NCBI GenBank assembly: GCA_963681505.1
Contig: OY811971.1
Span: 16,350,338 to 16,414,337, forward strand
DNA from: Eunapius fragilis
Taxonomy: Eukaryota; Porifera; Demospongiae; Spongillida; Spongillidae
Direction: 5' to 3'
DNA: 64,000 nt
The notes under the pieces were generated by a model. It was given only the letters and a program-made list of their open reading frames with translations, had not been told where the DNA came from and searched no databases. Within the stretch, counting starts at the first letter, position 1. The number at the start of each line of letters is the position of its first letter. The position numbers and the translations under genes are program-made. Shown here piece by piece: positions 23,054 to 34,967 of the stretch.

Positions 23054-24660
23054 GATTTGAAATTTATGTTATAAAATAAAATCCATGCACATGACCCATT
23101 TTCCCGAGCAACGTTCCTATTTTCGGACTGTGAGTGCGAGGGAGGTAAATTAGGGCATAGGGCAAGGTAGGGGAGACCGGAGGCCAGCTACGCCGACCCA
23201 ACTTTTCACCCCCTCTCAGAATCCGCACTCAAATTGCACCCGTCCCTCCCTCCCGACACTCCCCTCTTCTTTAAAAAACGCCATCTTTTTGAACGAGAGC
23301 GCCTTCGGCGCCATACTCTACTCCCTATACATATATGTACATGGATACACAGTCAGTGTATTACCGGACCGCTTCACCATATCATGCAGTAGCCTAAGCA
23401 CATGTGAAAGTTCTTGCATGTGCTCAAGAAAATACACCTGGCCGTTTAATAACGTTAGCAGGAGACTAGAGAGAGCGCGCGGCCGCGGCACTCTTCGTCC
23501 ATAGGCTAAAATCTGGTGGGCACGAAACGGAGCACTGACAATATGAAATCCAAAACGGGACACTTCTGTGGAGGAAGGAACCGTTTTTTCAAATGGAAAG
23601 ATCTTGGTTTAAAAACACAGAATAGCTGCATGCCTTATTTATCTGCTATATGTGTTTCTCTCGGGAGCAGACAACAGAAGTTTAATGTTTTGAAGTTATA
23701 GATATTGCGATGAGAATTTCAATTCACTGACCTCGCGTATAAATTAGGAAAAAAAAAAAAAAAAAAAGACCCATGCAGCAATTCAATAGCCTTAGTCGGG
23801 AAAAAATAAGTGACGTACTTAAAAATCATGTCAAATGTGCTGTATACTAACAACATCTCGGGAGCTTAGATGGGGAAAATTGCTTAGAGGTAGTCATATG
23901 CATGGAGCTAGCTGCGTCTGTAAAATAACAAATAGTTATTATGTAGTCCCAAGCAGGGCTTCAGTGGAGATGTTTGTTGGTAAGTGGTAAGTAATTCTCA
24001 CGGACCGGTTTTTTTTTGGACAACAATATATCTAATTTTTACCGTTGAGGTACAACTTATAACACCCCACACTACTGCCCCTGACGGCATTGAAATAAAT
24101 TGGTAACCATACACGATTATGGAGATAAGATATGCATGCAGAAGCGTCACAGATATTCAGGAAATAGGGCGGAGGGGAGCGTTTAATTGTTTGTACTGCG
24201 CAGCAGCAAAGAGATAACACTCCTCTATTTGGTCTGCACATACGTACTACCAGGGATATTATCTCTGGTATTACTATGTGTATCTGGGCAGAATAAGATC
24301 GTACCACTACATTGACAGAAGGTGCTGTTGAGTTCTTGCTATCTCATGAAAATTTATTTACTGCCCTAATACCCTGGAGAGGGTGTCATATTCTTCAGAT
24401 CCCTATCATGCCTGAGACAAGAGGGACTGCTAAAGCTAAAGGGTGCAGCACATACAGCTGCATAGTAAGATTACCTAATGCTTCATGAACAAAACTGACT
24501 TTGTAATATTAATATTGATGACACAAGCATACTTGTGAGGGTAATGCGTTCAAGGAAGCAAATATTTACACCATGCAAGACATAATTGTCTGATGCCAAT
24601 GCTGAATATCTTTAATAAAAACAACAAAAAAAAAACATTACTAACACTTCTGACATTCAC
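23054..24660. other. Intergenic
   Basis: No gene is recognised. It contains an A run at about 23751-23767 and AT-rich DNA. The DALRD3 homologue terminates immediately to the right. Confidence 0.5.
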
Positions 24661-24664
24661 TGAT

Positions 24665-27600
24665 CTACAAGTGGTCAATGGCATCTATGGCTAACAAGTC
24701 AAGACCATTCTTCATAACCTGCCGGTGGAGGCAGAAACACACATAAATTCATTTGCATAACAGATACACAACAATAAATCCCACCACAAAAAGGGAACAA
24801 ATACATCATGCACATGGAAGGAAGGTTACCTGGAGCACAGCCTTCACAAGGTAGACACGCGCATGGATCAGGTGGACTAGATGAGGTTCTGGTGCCTGTA
24901 AATGTTAGTATTTTAAAAGACACACCCCCACCAGTATCACACTGGACCCTCCCCAAACGCGTATTAATGAAAATGGTCAACTAGAAAGCCTAATGTACCC
25001 CACTCCCTCGTCCATCCTTCCCAATCACCTCCCTCATCCCTCCTTCCTCCCAACCTCCTCCCTCGTCCCTCCTTCCTTCCTATCCCCTCCTTCCTCCCTA
25101 TCCCCTCCCTTCTTCCTCCCTATCCTTCCCTCCTTCCTCCCTATTCCCTCCCTCCTCCTATCTATCTCCTCCCTCCTTTCTCACTTCCTCCCTATCCCCA
25201 AGCCAAAGTTACCAGCAATATCTTCACCCTGCTGTAGTATGAGCTGAAGGAGTGGCTAAGCCTGGTTAGAAATAAGCATAGCTGTAGATTGAGATGAAAA
25301 ATGTTCTGGTCAGTTTATGATGACAAAGAGTCCAGCCCCCCCCCCCTCCTCCACCCACCCCTGCCTTACAACAAACCTGTCAAATACCAGATACAGTGCA
25401 TTAGGAAACAACATACAGAACAGTCGCACTCGTCCCTCCCTAACACATTCAGTACAGAAAATAAGCCTTATGCATTGTGGCATTGTTCATTTGTACCCAG
25501 CTTACTTTTGATCAGATTAAAGAGACCATGGTAACAAGACATGACAACAACAATATGACCTGCGGACCACACTAACATGATCTAAGGACTACTACCTTCT
25601 TAAGTGGCAATGTTACACTCATTAGACCTCTGGCAGGCTTAAATGTGGCCACCTCCTCCATCATCTTTGGGTAGAGAAGGACATAGCCACAGAGAAGGTC
25701 CCATTCCTCCTGTGTGCGCATGTGTGTGCATGTGCGTGTGTGGATATAGGAGTGTGCAAAGCAGAGGAAAAGGGGGTATGGAGTAGAGAGAAAGGACGAC
25801 AGACAAGCAAGGATGACGTAAGGGTAGGAAGGAGAGATACACATACATGGGTAAAGATGGGTGGACGCTGGACACTGGCAGTCCACCTTATCGGTGAGCA
25901 CAGAGAAGTCCACCCCTTCCACGGGTGGTAGGGGTGGGTACTCCCCCCTATCAACGTTCCTCTGGAATTGCTCCAACAGCGTGGTCATACGTGCACAGTT
26001 GTACATGACAAAGCAACCATCCAGTTTGACGCCAGAGTCACTGGTGTCCAGTTTGACCTGCAGGCCATTGGTTGAAAAGAAGTGACAATATATAGAGCGG
26101 TTAGGAAGCGACCATGAAACGGGCAGGACTGGGGACTTGATGCTCACTGTGGAGTTCAGGTCTGAGGAAAGTAACTCGAATTTCACTACAGCTTCGGCCA
26201 TTTTCCTCGCCACGGTTTGCTCAGGTGCTGTACTCAAAAGGGATTAAAACATTGCACCTGAACAGTTAGGCGATGACATTGAGACCTTCAGTGGCTTCTC
26301 TACCAAACCGCATTGAGTATATAGAATGCATCTGTTGTGTATAGACCCTGTGATCATGGGTGTGTGTTCATGTGTGGGGCAAAACAATTTTCTCAGTACA
26401 TGTATATACATGCATACTTGGAGCGGTGTCTAGCATTACAGCCTTGTGGTACATGTACTTTCCAGGACAAGCAAAAGAAAAGTAACGAACGTATAGAAAT
26501 GTATGGCTAATTATAAATTCAGTGCCTTATAATTTTATGATGGATAGTCCAATTTAGGATGCATAAGGGACCATTTGATAGAAGGCCTTTGGAGTTCACA
26601 GAAAATCAAAAAATTTGAAAAAACTACACACAAGGGTGATTTTGCTGGACACTGTCCAATCATACATACATACATACATACACACATAAATACATACATA
26701 CATACATACATACATACATACATACATACATACATACATACATACATACATACATACATACATACATACATACATACATACATACATACATACATACATA
26801 CATCATTCCGGTCTAATATCTATGCATACATACATACATACATGCATACATACACCAATCAGACAACTGAAACAACGAAAATAACCCAACAAGCTGATGT
26901 AAGAAAGCATGCCCACACAGGATGCCAGAGGCTGATCCAGGCGCATGTATTTGGTAAAGAAAAAAGAAAGGCAAAGTCCGCCCCATCCTGCAAACCCACA
27001 GCGACAGACACTGGCCGAAATTACCCGTCAGCCCTACCTTCATGGTGTGTTGCTCTGACTACATACATGTACATGCATACCTGCAAGCATTCATACATAC
27101 TTGTACATGCACACCCTTTACATTTACATAGGTACATGCATAAATACACACATGCACACACATTCTGGCTGGATAGAGGGAGGAGCAGTGTACATGTACC
27201 AAGCACACAGTATGACACACACACACACACACACACACACATAATAATGTGTGACCGCACAAATCTAACCTCATAATGTCAGACAGAGGAGGGGAGGCAC
27301 TCGAGCTCTTGGACGTGCCCACTCCAGTGACCTGGACCCCCGACACAGCCACAAGGCACTGCTTTGCAAGCATGCGGGATACAAGCATGCACATGATCCA
27401 AGACACACACACAATGATAACACAAACAATATGCACATTCTCCAATGCATGTGCTCATGGATACAAGTGTCACATCATCCGAGTGGGCATCACATGATCC
27501 AAAATGGATATCACATGATCCAAATGGACATCACATGATTTAAATGGACGTTACATGATCCAAATGGACATTACATGATCCAAATGGACATTACATGATC

Positions 27601-29141
27601 CAAATGGACATTACATGATCCAAATGGACATTACATGATCCAAATGGACATTACATGATCCAAATGGATATCACATGATCCAAATGGACATCATATGATC
27701 CAAATGGACTTCACATGACCAATGTACCGTACATAATGCCAGTGCCCAAGACAACATTTGCCAATACATGTGTTGCTCACACTCGGGTGGTGGTGCTGTC
27801 CCTTGTCCCCACACATGGCACTGGCATAGGCGGCAGCCTGCTGCATGGAGAAGCCCCACCTCTGGGATACCACGTGTACTATGCGACTGTGGGCAAGGTC
27901 TGGGGAGGAGCACAGGATGCCAGCCACTTCCACGGCCAGAGACCCCATATGCGTGAGACCACCATGTCTATCAGTCACTGCAAGTGGGAAGAGGGGGGTG
28001 AATGTGTGTCCGTGTGTGTGTGGGGGGAGGGTGTCTGGACAATGGAAACCAACGAATCACAATTACCCTACACGGATTAGTTGTTGGATCCTTTACAATC
28101 ACTCTTCCCACCTTCTACCTAACCTTAAGTATTGTTATTAACAGAGCCTTAATAACTAGAATCCTGCAGGCACACACGAACACAAACCACCATCACCCCA
28201 TAAACACCACACAATAAAATGCTATTAACCTCATCCACCTACAATGCATCGAGTAATTTAAAAAAAAAAATTCTCTGCAAGAACGTTTGTTGCATGTAAG
28301 TTCCCAATACCCTGACATGTTATGAATAGAACATTTACTTGCTGCTGAGGCTGACTCACTCTCGCTTTGTGGAGGGATGCAACAACTATCCCCTAAGCCC
28401 AAGGCCAGCGCCCTCACACAAGAGGCTAGAGAGACCTCTTCACCGATGTTCCCTCCACTGCCTTCCTCTGTCGTAGCTGTTGTGGTCGCTATGGTCATCA
28501 CAAACGGCCGTAGCATCTCGTGAGCTAGGTCGTCTCGCAGCAGGAGGGGGCACGTGACCCTCACGACGTGTCCCCGACAATGCAGCACCCTGCACAGCAG
28601 ACCCGCTGCTAGCATCACGCGACCTTCGTCGATAGTGGTGACGGGGCGGGGCGAACAGACGTCGTCTTTCATCGCGAGCGGGGGCGTGCTTGGAATGTGG
28701 ACGACGAAAGTTTGTTGAGACGGCTCGACAGCTGTCTGAGCGCGCCCGTAGCCGCCCTTCGACGCCACGACGTCGCCGATGCATTTTCGAAATAGAAAAG
28801 GGCGAGACAGAGAGAGGCATGGCTGGCCTAGTTTGTTGAAGTCACAAGCGGTGAAAAAAGTGCTCTTCGATAGTCGGTCTACGAGGTCTGTTTTCTGTAG
28901 AGATACACATGCAAGCAGACACACACACACACACACATACAAGCACGTATTAAATGGAGTAGTTGGTGCCAACCTTGGCTTTGTCGATGAGACATGTTGT
29001 CACTTCGGTGGAGGTGCAGATTATGTCGCCATAACTGTGAGTCTTGCATGGCACGAGCCTTAAAGACGTGTGAGCCTTATCGCTCAGAATATTGCTAATT
29101 AACCTCGTCGCCTCGAAGTAAACCTCATCGAGTGCCGCCAT
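24665..29141 (-). CDS. DALRD3: DALRD3 homologue (DALR anticodon-binding domain protein)
   Basis: Exons are 29141-28974, 28894-28339, 27977-27781, 27361-27270, 26227-25887, 25709-25596, 25281-25213, 24895-24830 and 24718-24665 (stop TAG). All have GT/AG sites. Phases agree except between 27270 and 26227, where one short exon is still missing. Landmarks in family order: LSLSRPFLFRKCI; RIVHVVSQRWGF; VAVSGVQVTG; AVVKFELLSSDL; FVMYNCARMTTLLE; EEWDLLCGYVLLYP; LSHSFSSYYSRVKIL; and the C-terminal DALR helices HLIHARVYLVKAV and GLDLLAIDAIDHL. The known exons give about 552 residues, close to the human protein (about 540). Human DALRD3 works with METTL2 to make m3C at position 32 of arginine tRNAs in the cytoplasm. 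That role here is by homology. Introns hold microsatellites. The start at 29141 (MAALDEV) was chosen as the ATG nearest the conserved part; 29162 is an alternative. Confidence 0.85.
24993..25210. repeat. Polypyrimidine tandem repeat in DALRD3 intron
   Basis: Imperfect repeats of units such as CCTCCCTATCCCCTCC, between the exons ending at 25213 and starting at 24895. Low complexity, non-coding. Confidence 0.8.
26653..26805. repeat. (CATA)n microsatellite
   Basis: About 150 bp of nearly pure CATA in a DALRD3 intron. Long His/Tyr and Met/Tyr/Val frames across it are artefacts. Confidence 0.97.
27480..27720. repeat. 20-bp tandem repeat in DALRD3 intron
   Basis: About 12 copies of a 20-bp unit (CATGATCCAAATGGACATTA). 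The central copies are almost identical and the edge copies diverged. It lies between the exons ending at 27781 and starting at 27361. Confidence 0.9.
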
Positions 29142-29795
29142 ATTTCTATACACTTCGCGCATGCGCGATGATGGTCGAGGGAGAGATAATAAATTGGCAA
29201 CGGATTCATTAAACACTTAGTAATGGAAACAGGGCAGGCCAATGGTGGAGGCAGAGTGATAGTCAAGGACGAAGAAACAAGACTCCTTCTTCATTCTTCC
29301 GATGTTGAACCATTTTCCCATTCCCTTTTAAGAATAATACACGCCGTAACCAAACGTGTGCAGCATTCTGCAATACTTGAACCCTAAAATATAAGGAAAG
29401 AGCTACAAGCCACTGAAGCCAGTATCAGTTTTACGAAACTAGTCCCACACGTTCTGAATACCCCTGTATACTATGAGGATCCTGACAAGCGCTCTAAATT
29501 ACAACCGCTTTTTAGGTTAGGCAAACGATCGCATCATTCGTATGTTTACAAAAAAAACCGCAGATGCACAAGATGCTGTCTCACAAAAAGGAACGCTCCC
29601 GACATTGTAAAATATACGACAATATAAAATCACGCGTCGAAGTCTAGATCCCTCTATGAATGACAAAAATTAACATACTTGATTACAGCTGTGGGTACTG
29701 TTTTCCTTTCGTGATGTAACAAAAATTTTCCGTTTCACACTTACATGCACGTGCGATTTACACCAGGGCGGTAAATATCGCCAATCTCTGCGGCT

Positions 29796-29830
29796 CACGT
29801 GACGCGTTGCCAATCCTCTATATATTATTT
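29796..29830 (+). promoter_or_regulatory. Core promoter of the 29877 gene
   Basis: A CACGTG E-box (29796-29801), a CCAAT box (29810-29814) and a TATA box (TATATATT, 29819-29826) stand in order 50-80 bp upstream of the ATG at 29877. The DALRD3 start lies 0.7 kb away on the other strand, so the interval may act in both directions. Confidence 0.6.
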
Positions 29831-29876
29831 CTCTTCGAAGTCGCTTTCAGTTAAACTGAACGCTACAGATGATAAC

Positions 29877-31477
29877 ATGACAACAACAGTTTCAGATTCT
29901 TCGATCATGATGGCAACAGTGACGCCTTCGGTAACTCCGGTAATTGAGGTATGACAGCACTGATTCATCGATCGCGTCGTTAGTATGCAATGGCCACATT
30001 ACAGCTTCTTCCATTTGTGATCGGCTTAGGTGCATCAACGGGAATGCTATTCGTAACTTTTATTATTCTATCCGCGTTACTGGCCGCAACCGTTGCAAAG
30101 CTCCGGATAGCTAGAACACGGTAAGCCCGTGCAATAATTGTGGTCTGCATATGGCGGGATGCATCCTATGTTCAGACGATGTTACATTTATATAATACGG
30201 CCCATCCAGCGGCAAGTACCAGAACCAACAGAAGGAAGGTAATTTATATAATACCCATTGCTACAGTAACACAATTCAGTTCTGTTCATCACTGAACAGA
30301 TAATAAGGTGCACGTTAACGCACCCCGCGGTTTAGGCAATCCTGTCTACGAAGCTTCAAGCACGGCTGATAATAAGAACATTCTCTCGCCTTCATCAACT
30401 ATCGACCGCAACCGCAGCGATTCTCTGTACATGACCATTCCCGAGCAGGTCCAAAACGGACATCCAACGGCGCGAATCAGTACCGCCCAGGTAGAGGTGC
30501 CGAATGCGTGCAAGGCGGGGGCCGTAGCGGAAACCGCCAGCGTCGGCTATGTGAGGGTGTCGAACGCCCAGTGCAAATTGGTAATGCCCGTAGTGGAGGC
30601 GCAACCGCAAAAGAGCGCAGTCGCTACGACAGCAGGGAGAGAATCGTCTGCCGAAGGCGCTAAAGTGGAAGTGCACGCGAAATTGAACGAAGCTACTTCA
30701 ATCAACCTCAAAGATAGCGACGCAGTTAAGACGCAAAAACACCGCCTGCAGACGGGAAACATGAAAGCCGATGTCATCGGCGTCGAGCAGAGCGGCCACC
30801 CCATTCCTTCAGCGGCGGACGCAGGAACGTACAGCCCGGACGAGAACTACGCAACCATTTCCGACGTGTTGGGTCCAGACGGTGAGGTGATGGAGGACGA
30901 GGACGACCCTTACTGCCTCGTGGGGCCCAGCTCAGAGACCCACTCGGTGTGCTCTGAAGTATTCCGCAGACCGGCACAATCCGGCGCGTCGGGGGCAAGC
31001 GGCCTTGCCGACCAGTTCCACAGCATGTACGTGCTGCTTGGCGCCAAGAGCCTGGACGACTTCAACGAGCGTGGGAGGGAACAGAAGCTGGAGGTCCACA
31101 GGATGAAGGTGGGCGGAGCTAGCGTTGCCCAGGGGGAAGGTGCGGGAGAGCCGGACGGAAGCGTCACACTTATGACGGACAACCCCTGCCACGATGAGAA
31201 CGCGAGTCTCTTAGGATCAACATTGGTCGGCGGGCATCGCGACATTGACCCGTTTGCAGCAATCCCACAAAGAAGTGCGTCAATGGCGTTTCCTCCCCTA
31301 ATCCTTGTAGCCCCCTGTGACAACCAAAGCATGCCAGCGGTTGGCACATCACAACCACCAGTACACCACACCTCACAACCCCTCCCCATTATCACAATCC
31401 ACGATAGCACCCCGGATATGGTGATGGCACCAGATGCTGAACACGCACAGCGGAGGAGTGACGTTTGGGGACAATAA
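29877..31477 (+). CDS. Single-pass membrane protein with multi-tyrosine cytoplasmic tail (adaptor-like)
   Basis: Four exons (29877-29948, 30005-30120, 30210-30238, 30300-31477) with GT/AG sites and matching phases give 464 residues. Residues 1-24 are short and Ser/Thr-rich (MTTTVSDSSIMM...). Exon 2 encodes one membrane helix (about 27-54: GMLFVTFIILSALLAATVAK) followed by basic LRIARTR, which argues for a cytoplasmic tail. The tail has no known fold but carries spaced tyrosine motifs. These are NPVYE (Y89, PTB-type), SLYMTI (Y116), VGYVRV (Y156), TYSPDENYATI (Y250, Y256), DPYCLV (Y277) and SMYVLL (Y316). Three fit the ITIM consensus [SIVL]xYxx[ILV]. Overall design resembles transmembrane signalling adaptors (LAT/PAG type): minimal outside, long tyrosine-bearing inside. 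Phosphorylation and partners are inferred. No family name was recognised. Confidence 0.75.
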
Positions 31478-32993
31478 CTGCACAGCCAGTATACTAGGCA
31501 GTGATGGCAATATTTTTTTTTACACTGAAACCAAAACCATTGTTTGTCTTTTGTATGATATTCCTAATTTATACATCTGGTGCATAACGGAAGCCATGTA
31601 ATCTTTCCCAACCAAACTCCCAGCACCTAGTGTATTAAAAACAGGCTTTTATGAATACGAAGACAGTCACTTCTATTTTGTACACAAATACTAGGTAAGT
31701 GAAAACACCATCTGAAGATATTATGCATATTACACCGTAAAGAAAAGCATGCACGCATTATAAATCAGAATTAGTATACATGTACTTCGGAGTAAACATA
31801 GCGTTGCATGACAGAGAGGCTGCTTGTGTCCTTAAACGGGCAATAGTAATATACAATTCAATTTTGTATATGAAATTGTTACTATAGCTGGAAAGCAGCT
31901 TACTCCGGACGGTGTCCCATTAATTGTGGCCACTTTACGACCTTTATTATTTCAAGGCATGGACTCCACATCATTTTATTAAGCATATAGCTGCTAGCCT
32001 TGCACTCAGAAGTGGTTGGTTTTGTCAGAACTACATGTACATTGCGATCTTTTCGCCTTTCAGGAGCGTTACAAAGGGGAAATGCAGCCTCCATCTTATA
32101 GGAGCACTTTTTTTTCATAACCCACTACTACTCACTCTTAGCGTGGTTGTTTCTTTTAGTTTACAAAACCTATTCTGGGAAATTGATTTGTTTTTTAAAA
32201 GTACTTGGTTTATAAATCTAGTGGGGCCGGGAAATTGATTTTTTAAAAAGTAGGCGGAACAAAAATCCAATTTTCAGACCTAAAATGCGATTAGTATTTT
32301 TTAACTATTCGAAGAAAAAAAGGATTTTGATTTTTCATGGCCTACAAAAGTTATGCGCAAATACCGCGTCCACTCATTCATTTTTTTCCCCATTGTCTCA
32401 TGACATCGTCAAGTATATCCCTGTTTATCACAAACAGATGTGGAAGTTTTTTTATTTTTGGGGAGGGGAGGGGGGAGGGGGTTGGGTAACTTTTGGTGCC
32501 AATATATACCTATAGAACGTGTATCTTTTTTATTTCAGTACATGTTATAATATATGAGTAACATGTATATTGCTAGCAACGAATTATTGTATTCTAAGTT
32601 TAAGGGTATACATTCTAGTGTAGCTTTCTCTGTGAAATGCAATGTTTAGAAAGTGTACAAAAATACTTCCCAACGCGTGCGCGCTCCATAACCATACGTG
32701 TCTGCTAGAATGACAAGAGTGCACCACATCAACTTAAAATACAAGGCAACTCGATGGCTTCTCAGTAAACACAATCCGATATAATAGTTATAATTGGCAC
32801 CCCCGTTAAATATCATAGGGTTATAGGCATGCCCATTCCAACTTTTCTGGCATCCTCGGAACCTTTGTGCAACAAAGTTGACTATAATAAGCGAACGTTA
32901 CGATGGAGGAAGGGACGTGCCGAAGACGAAAGGGATGTGTGAGATATAACGCTAACTCGAAACTAATGTGCACATAGGCGTCCACTCCGGAAG

Positions 32994-33024
<31 letters not shown>

Positions 33025-34245
33025 ATGTAATCAAGACAAGTGCCCTGTAAGGGCCCGGACGAAGCGTGAAATTCAAGCGTATACGAGTATTTATTAGTTG
33101 GAGGTGCGGCATCGATTCGGAAAAGAATAAAAAGAGTAAAGAAGAAGCTATGTCGGCCAGGGTACAGGATGTCTCTAGTCAGAACTTTCATAACTACGTA
33201 TACATGTATAAGGCTACAAAATCACTGTAAGCAAACCTGAATAATCTAGGTACTCGGCTAACACATTGACAAAACCTAATCGGGAAAGTCGATTTTGTTT
33301 TTAAAAGTATTCGGAAAAACCGATATTCAGATCTGAATTAACCTGAAAAATCGAGTAACATTTTTGCGAAAAATCCGATTTTCATTGTTCAGGGGAAGTT
33401 ACATGTATACACCTTATCCCCGATGGCAACCCGTCTTTAATAGAAAGGCAACCATTATTACATTTAATGCGGGGGCGGATACAGATTGGCGGGGGGGAGG
33501 GGGGGGGGAGGGGCATGGTGAAGGGGGAGTTTTGTTTGGAAGGTAATGAGGTTACTGATTATTATATCCGGTCCGTTAGTGATTTTGAAGCGATTTTAAT
33601 ATCATACGGGGGATACCCCTTATCTGTCGTACGTACCGTGGGTAAAATAACATACAAACCTTTTCTAAAGTGGTTCATCATCTATATGACTATAACATGA
33701 CCAAATTAAAAAAGGTATCATTACTAATATTGTGCGCGCCACCATCACAATAAATAGGTTTACACGTTTTGTGTATCATCTATATTATTATTTTTTAAAT
33801 GTATTTTAAAAATTGAATATAAGAGAATACAGGTACAGGAGACAACACACGAATAACTTTCAGTGGACCTTTGCCTCTGCACAGGCCTATAGATTGGTAT
33901 TCAAAGTGGGAATGAAAAGACCTCAGCTACATATGTCTCAACCTTCTTGAAATTGTGTATCACAATGTTGCACACCCAATCCTGATCCAACGTATTACTT
34001 GATGTGCAAATCGTTTATAGAGCAGTGCTAGCTTTTCTGCTTATTAATTGTGTTATGCCATTATTCGATGTTAATGCATGTGGATCAACACCAACGTTAA
34101 CGTGTGCTTCTGAAGTGAACTGTACAAGCTGTGTATAGTATAAATATCGATGTAATCTACTGCATTTATGTAGCGTAGATTAATCACACAAATCAAACAC
34201 TAGTGGCATGGGTACTGAAATGTGATTGTTGAGCCACCCGTTGTC
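31478..34245. other. Intergenic with G-runs and direct repeats
   Basis: No gene is recognised. Positions 32165-32290 and 33270-33390 are diverged direct copies around ACAAAACCTA, GGGAAA, GATTTTGTTTTTAAAAGTA; a third partial copy lies at about 32222-32265. G-rich blocks follow both (32459-32485 and 33489-33510). A run of 30 G occupies 32993-33022. Confidence 0.5.
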
Positions 34246-34410
34246 AACCGTCTGACCCGTTGATAAACAGGGCGTCCGATTGTTTAACCGGACAGTGAGT
34301 ATTGAATATTTTTAATACCCGGGCGGCCCGTTAGTCAACCGGTCGACCTGTTGAACAACCGGTGGCCTGCTAAATTAACAATCGGTCCGTTGAACAACGG
34401 GTCAAACTAA
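34245..34410. repeat. Array of ~24-bp imperfect dyads
   Basis: About seven units with a core like CCGTTGAACAACCGG (CCGTTGTCAACC, CCGTTGATAAAC, CCGATTGTTTAACC, CCGTTAGTCAACC, CTGTTGAACAACC, CCGTTGAACAACGG), each a partial palindrome. The array resembles subterminal binding-site arrays of transposons. No paired array was found. Confidence 0.6.
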
Positions 34411-34605
34411 TTATAAGCTTCCGTATAGAACAGCCTTGTGTCCAACATTGGTCCATGCAGGATCGATCAGAGGTGCGCAAGTTTGAGGGCGAGTGTGTGG
34501 AAGGCCCGAATTACAGGTTCGATCACAGTTGTCGGTCTTTTCTTCACGGCTGACTTGTAAGTTTCGCGAGCCACGGTTATTACCCGGCTCAATGGATTAA
34601 TATCG

Positions 34606-34645
34606 AGGCAGCCTGAAACGGTCCTAGGACCGTTTCAGGCTGCCT
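34606..34645. repeat. Perfect 40-bp palindrome
   Basis: The half-site AGGCAGCCTGAAACGGTCCT is followed immediately by its exact reverse complement. It lies about 320 bp beyond the arginase stop on the far side. It could be the centre of a foldback element or a tail-to-tail junction. Confidence 0.9.
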
Positions 34646-34967
34646 AGATATTAGACCGTTTTCAGGATAGAACAAAATCGTGACAGATCTACATATTATT
34701 CACTGGCTTTTCGTGACGGCGGTCAAACATATAAATTAGTTCTGAGCGTTTTAATTAACTTAAAGGTAGCTCTTGAACATTCAATGATAACATGAAATAT
34801 TGTAATGCTGTACTTGTTATGTTGGCAACATATCATTTTCTATAAATCAATTGCAGGCGTAGAAAAATTACCATTACAAAATCTAACGCAATGCATACAT
34901 TAAAAAAAAAAACGCTTATAAATTAATGGTAGCATACATTGTCTTCCAAAAGATTATTCATAGTCAT

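Noticed and set aside
26535..27276. 233-codon plus-strand frame and Met/Tyr/Val frames over CATA repeats
   Set aside because: Microsatellite inside a DALRD3 intron; no non-repeat domain.
30395..31410. Several minus-strand frames opposite exon 4 of the adaptor-like gene
   Set aside because: Shadows of a real GC-rich coding exon on the plus strand.
34245..34410. CRISPR-like array of ~24-bp repeats
   Set aside because: Repeats are degenerate dyads with no regular unique spacers, in a metazoan context.
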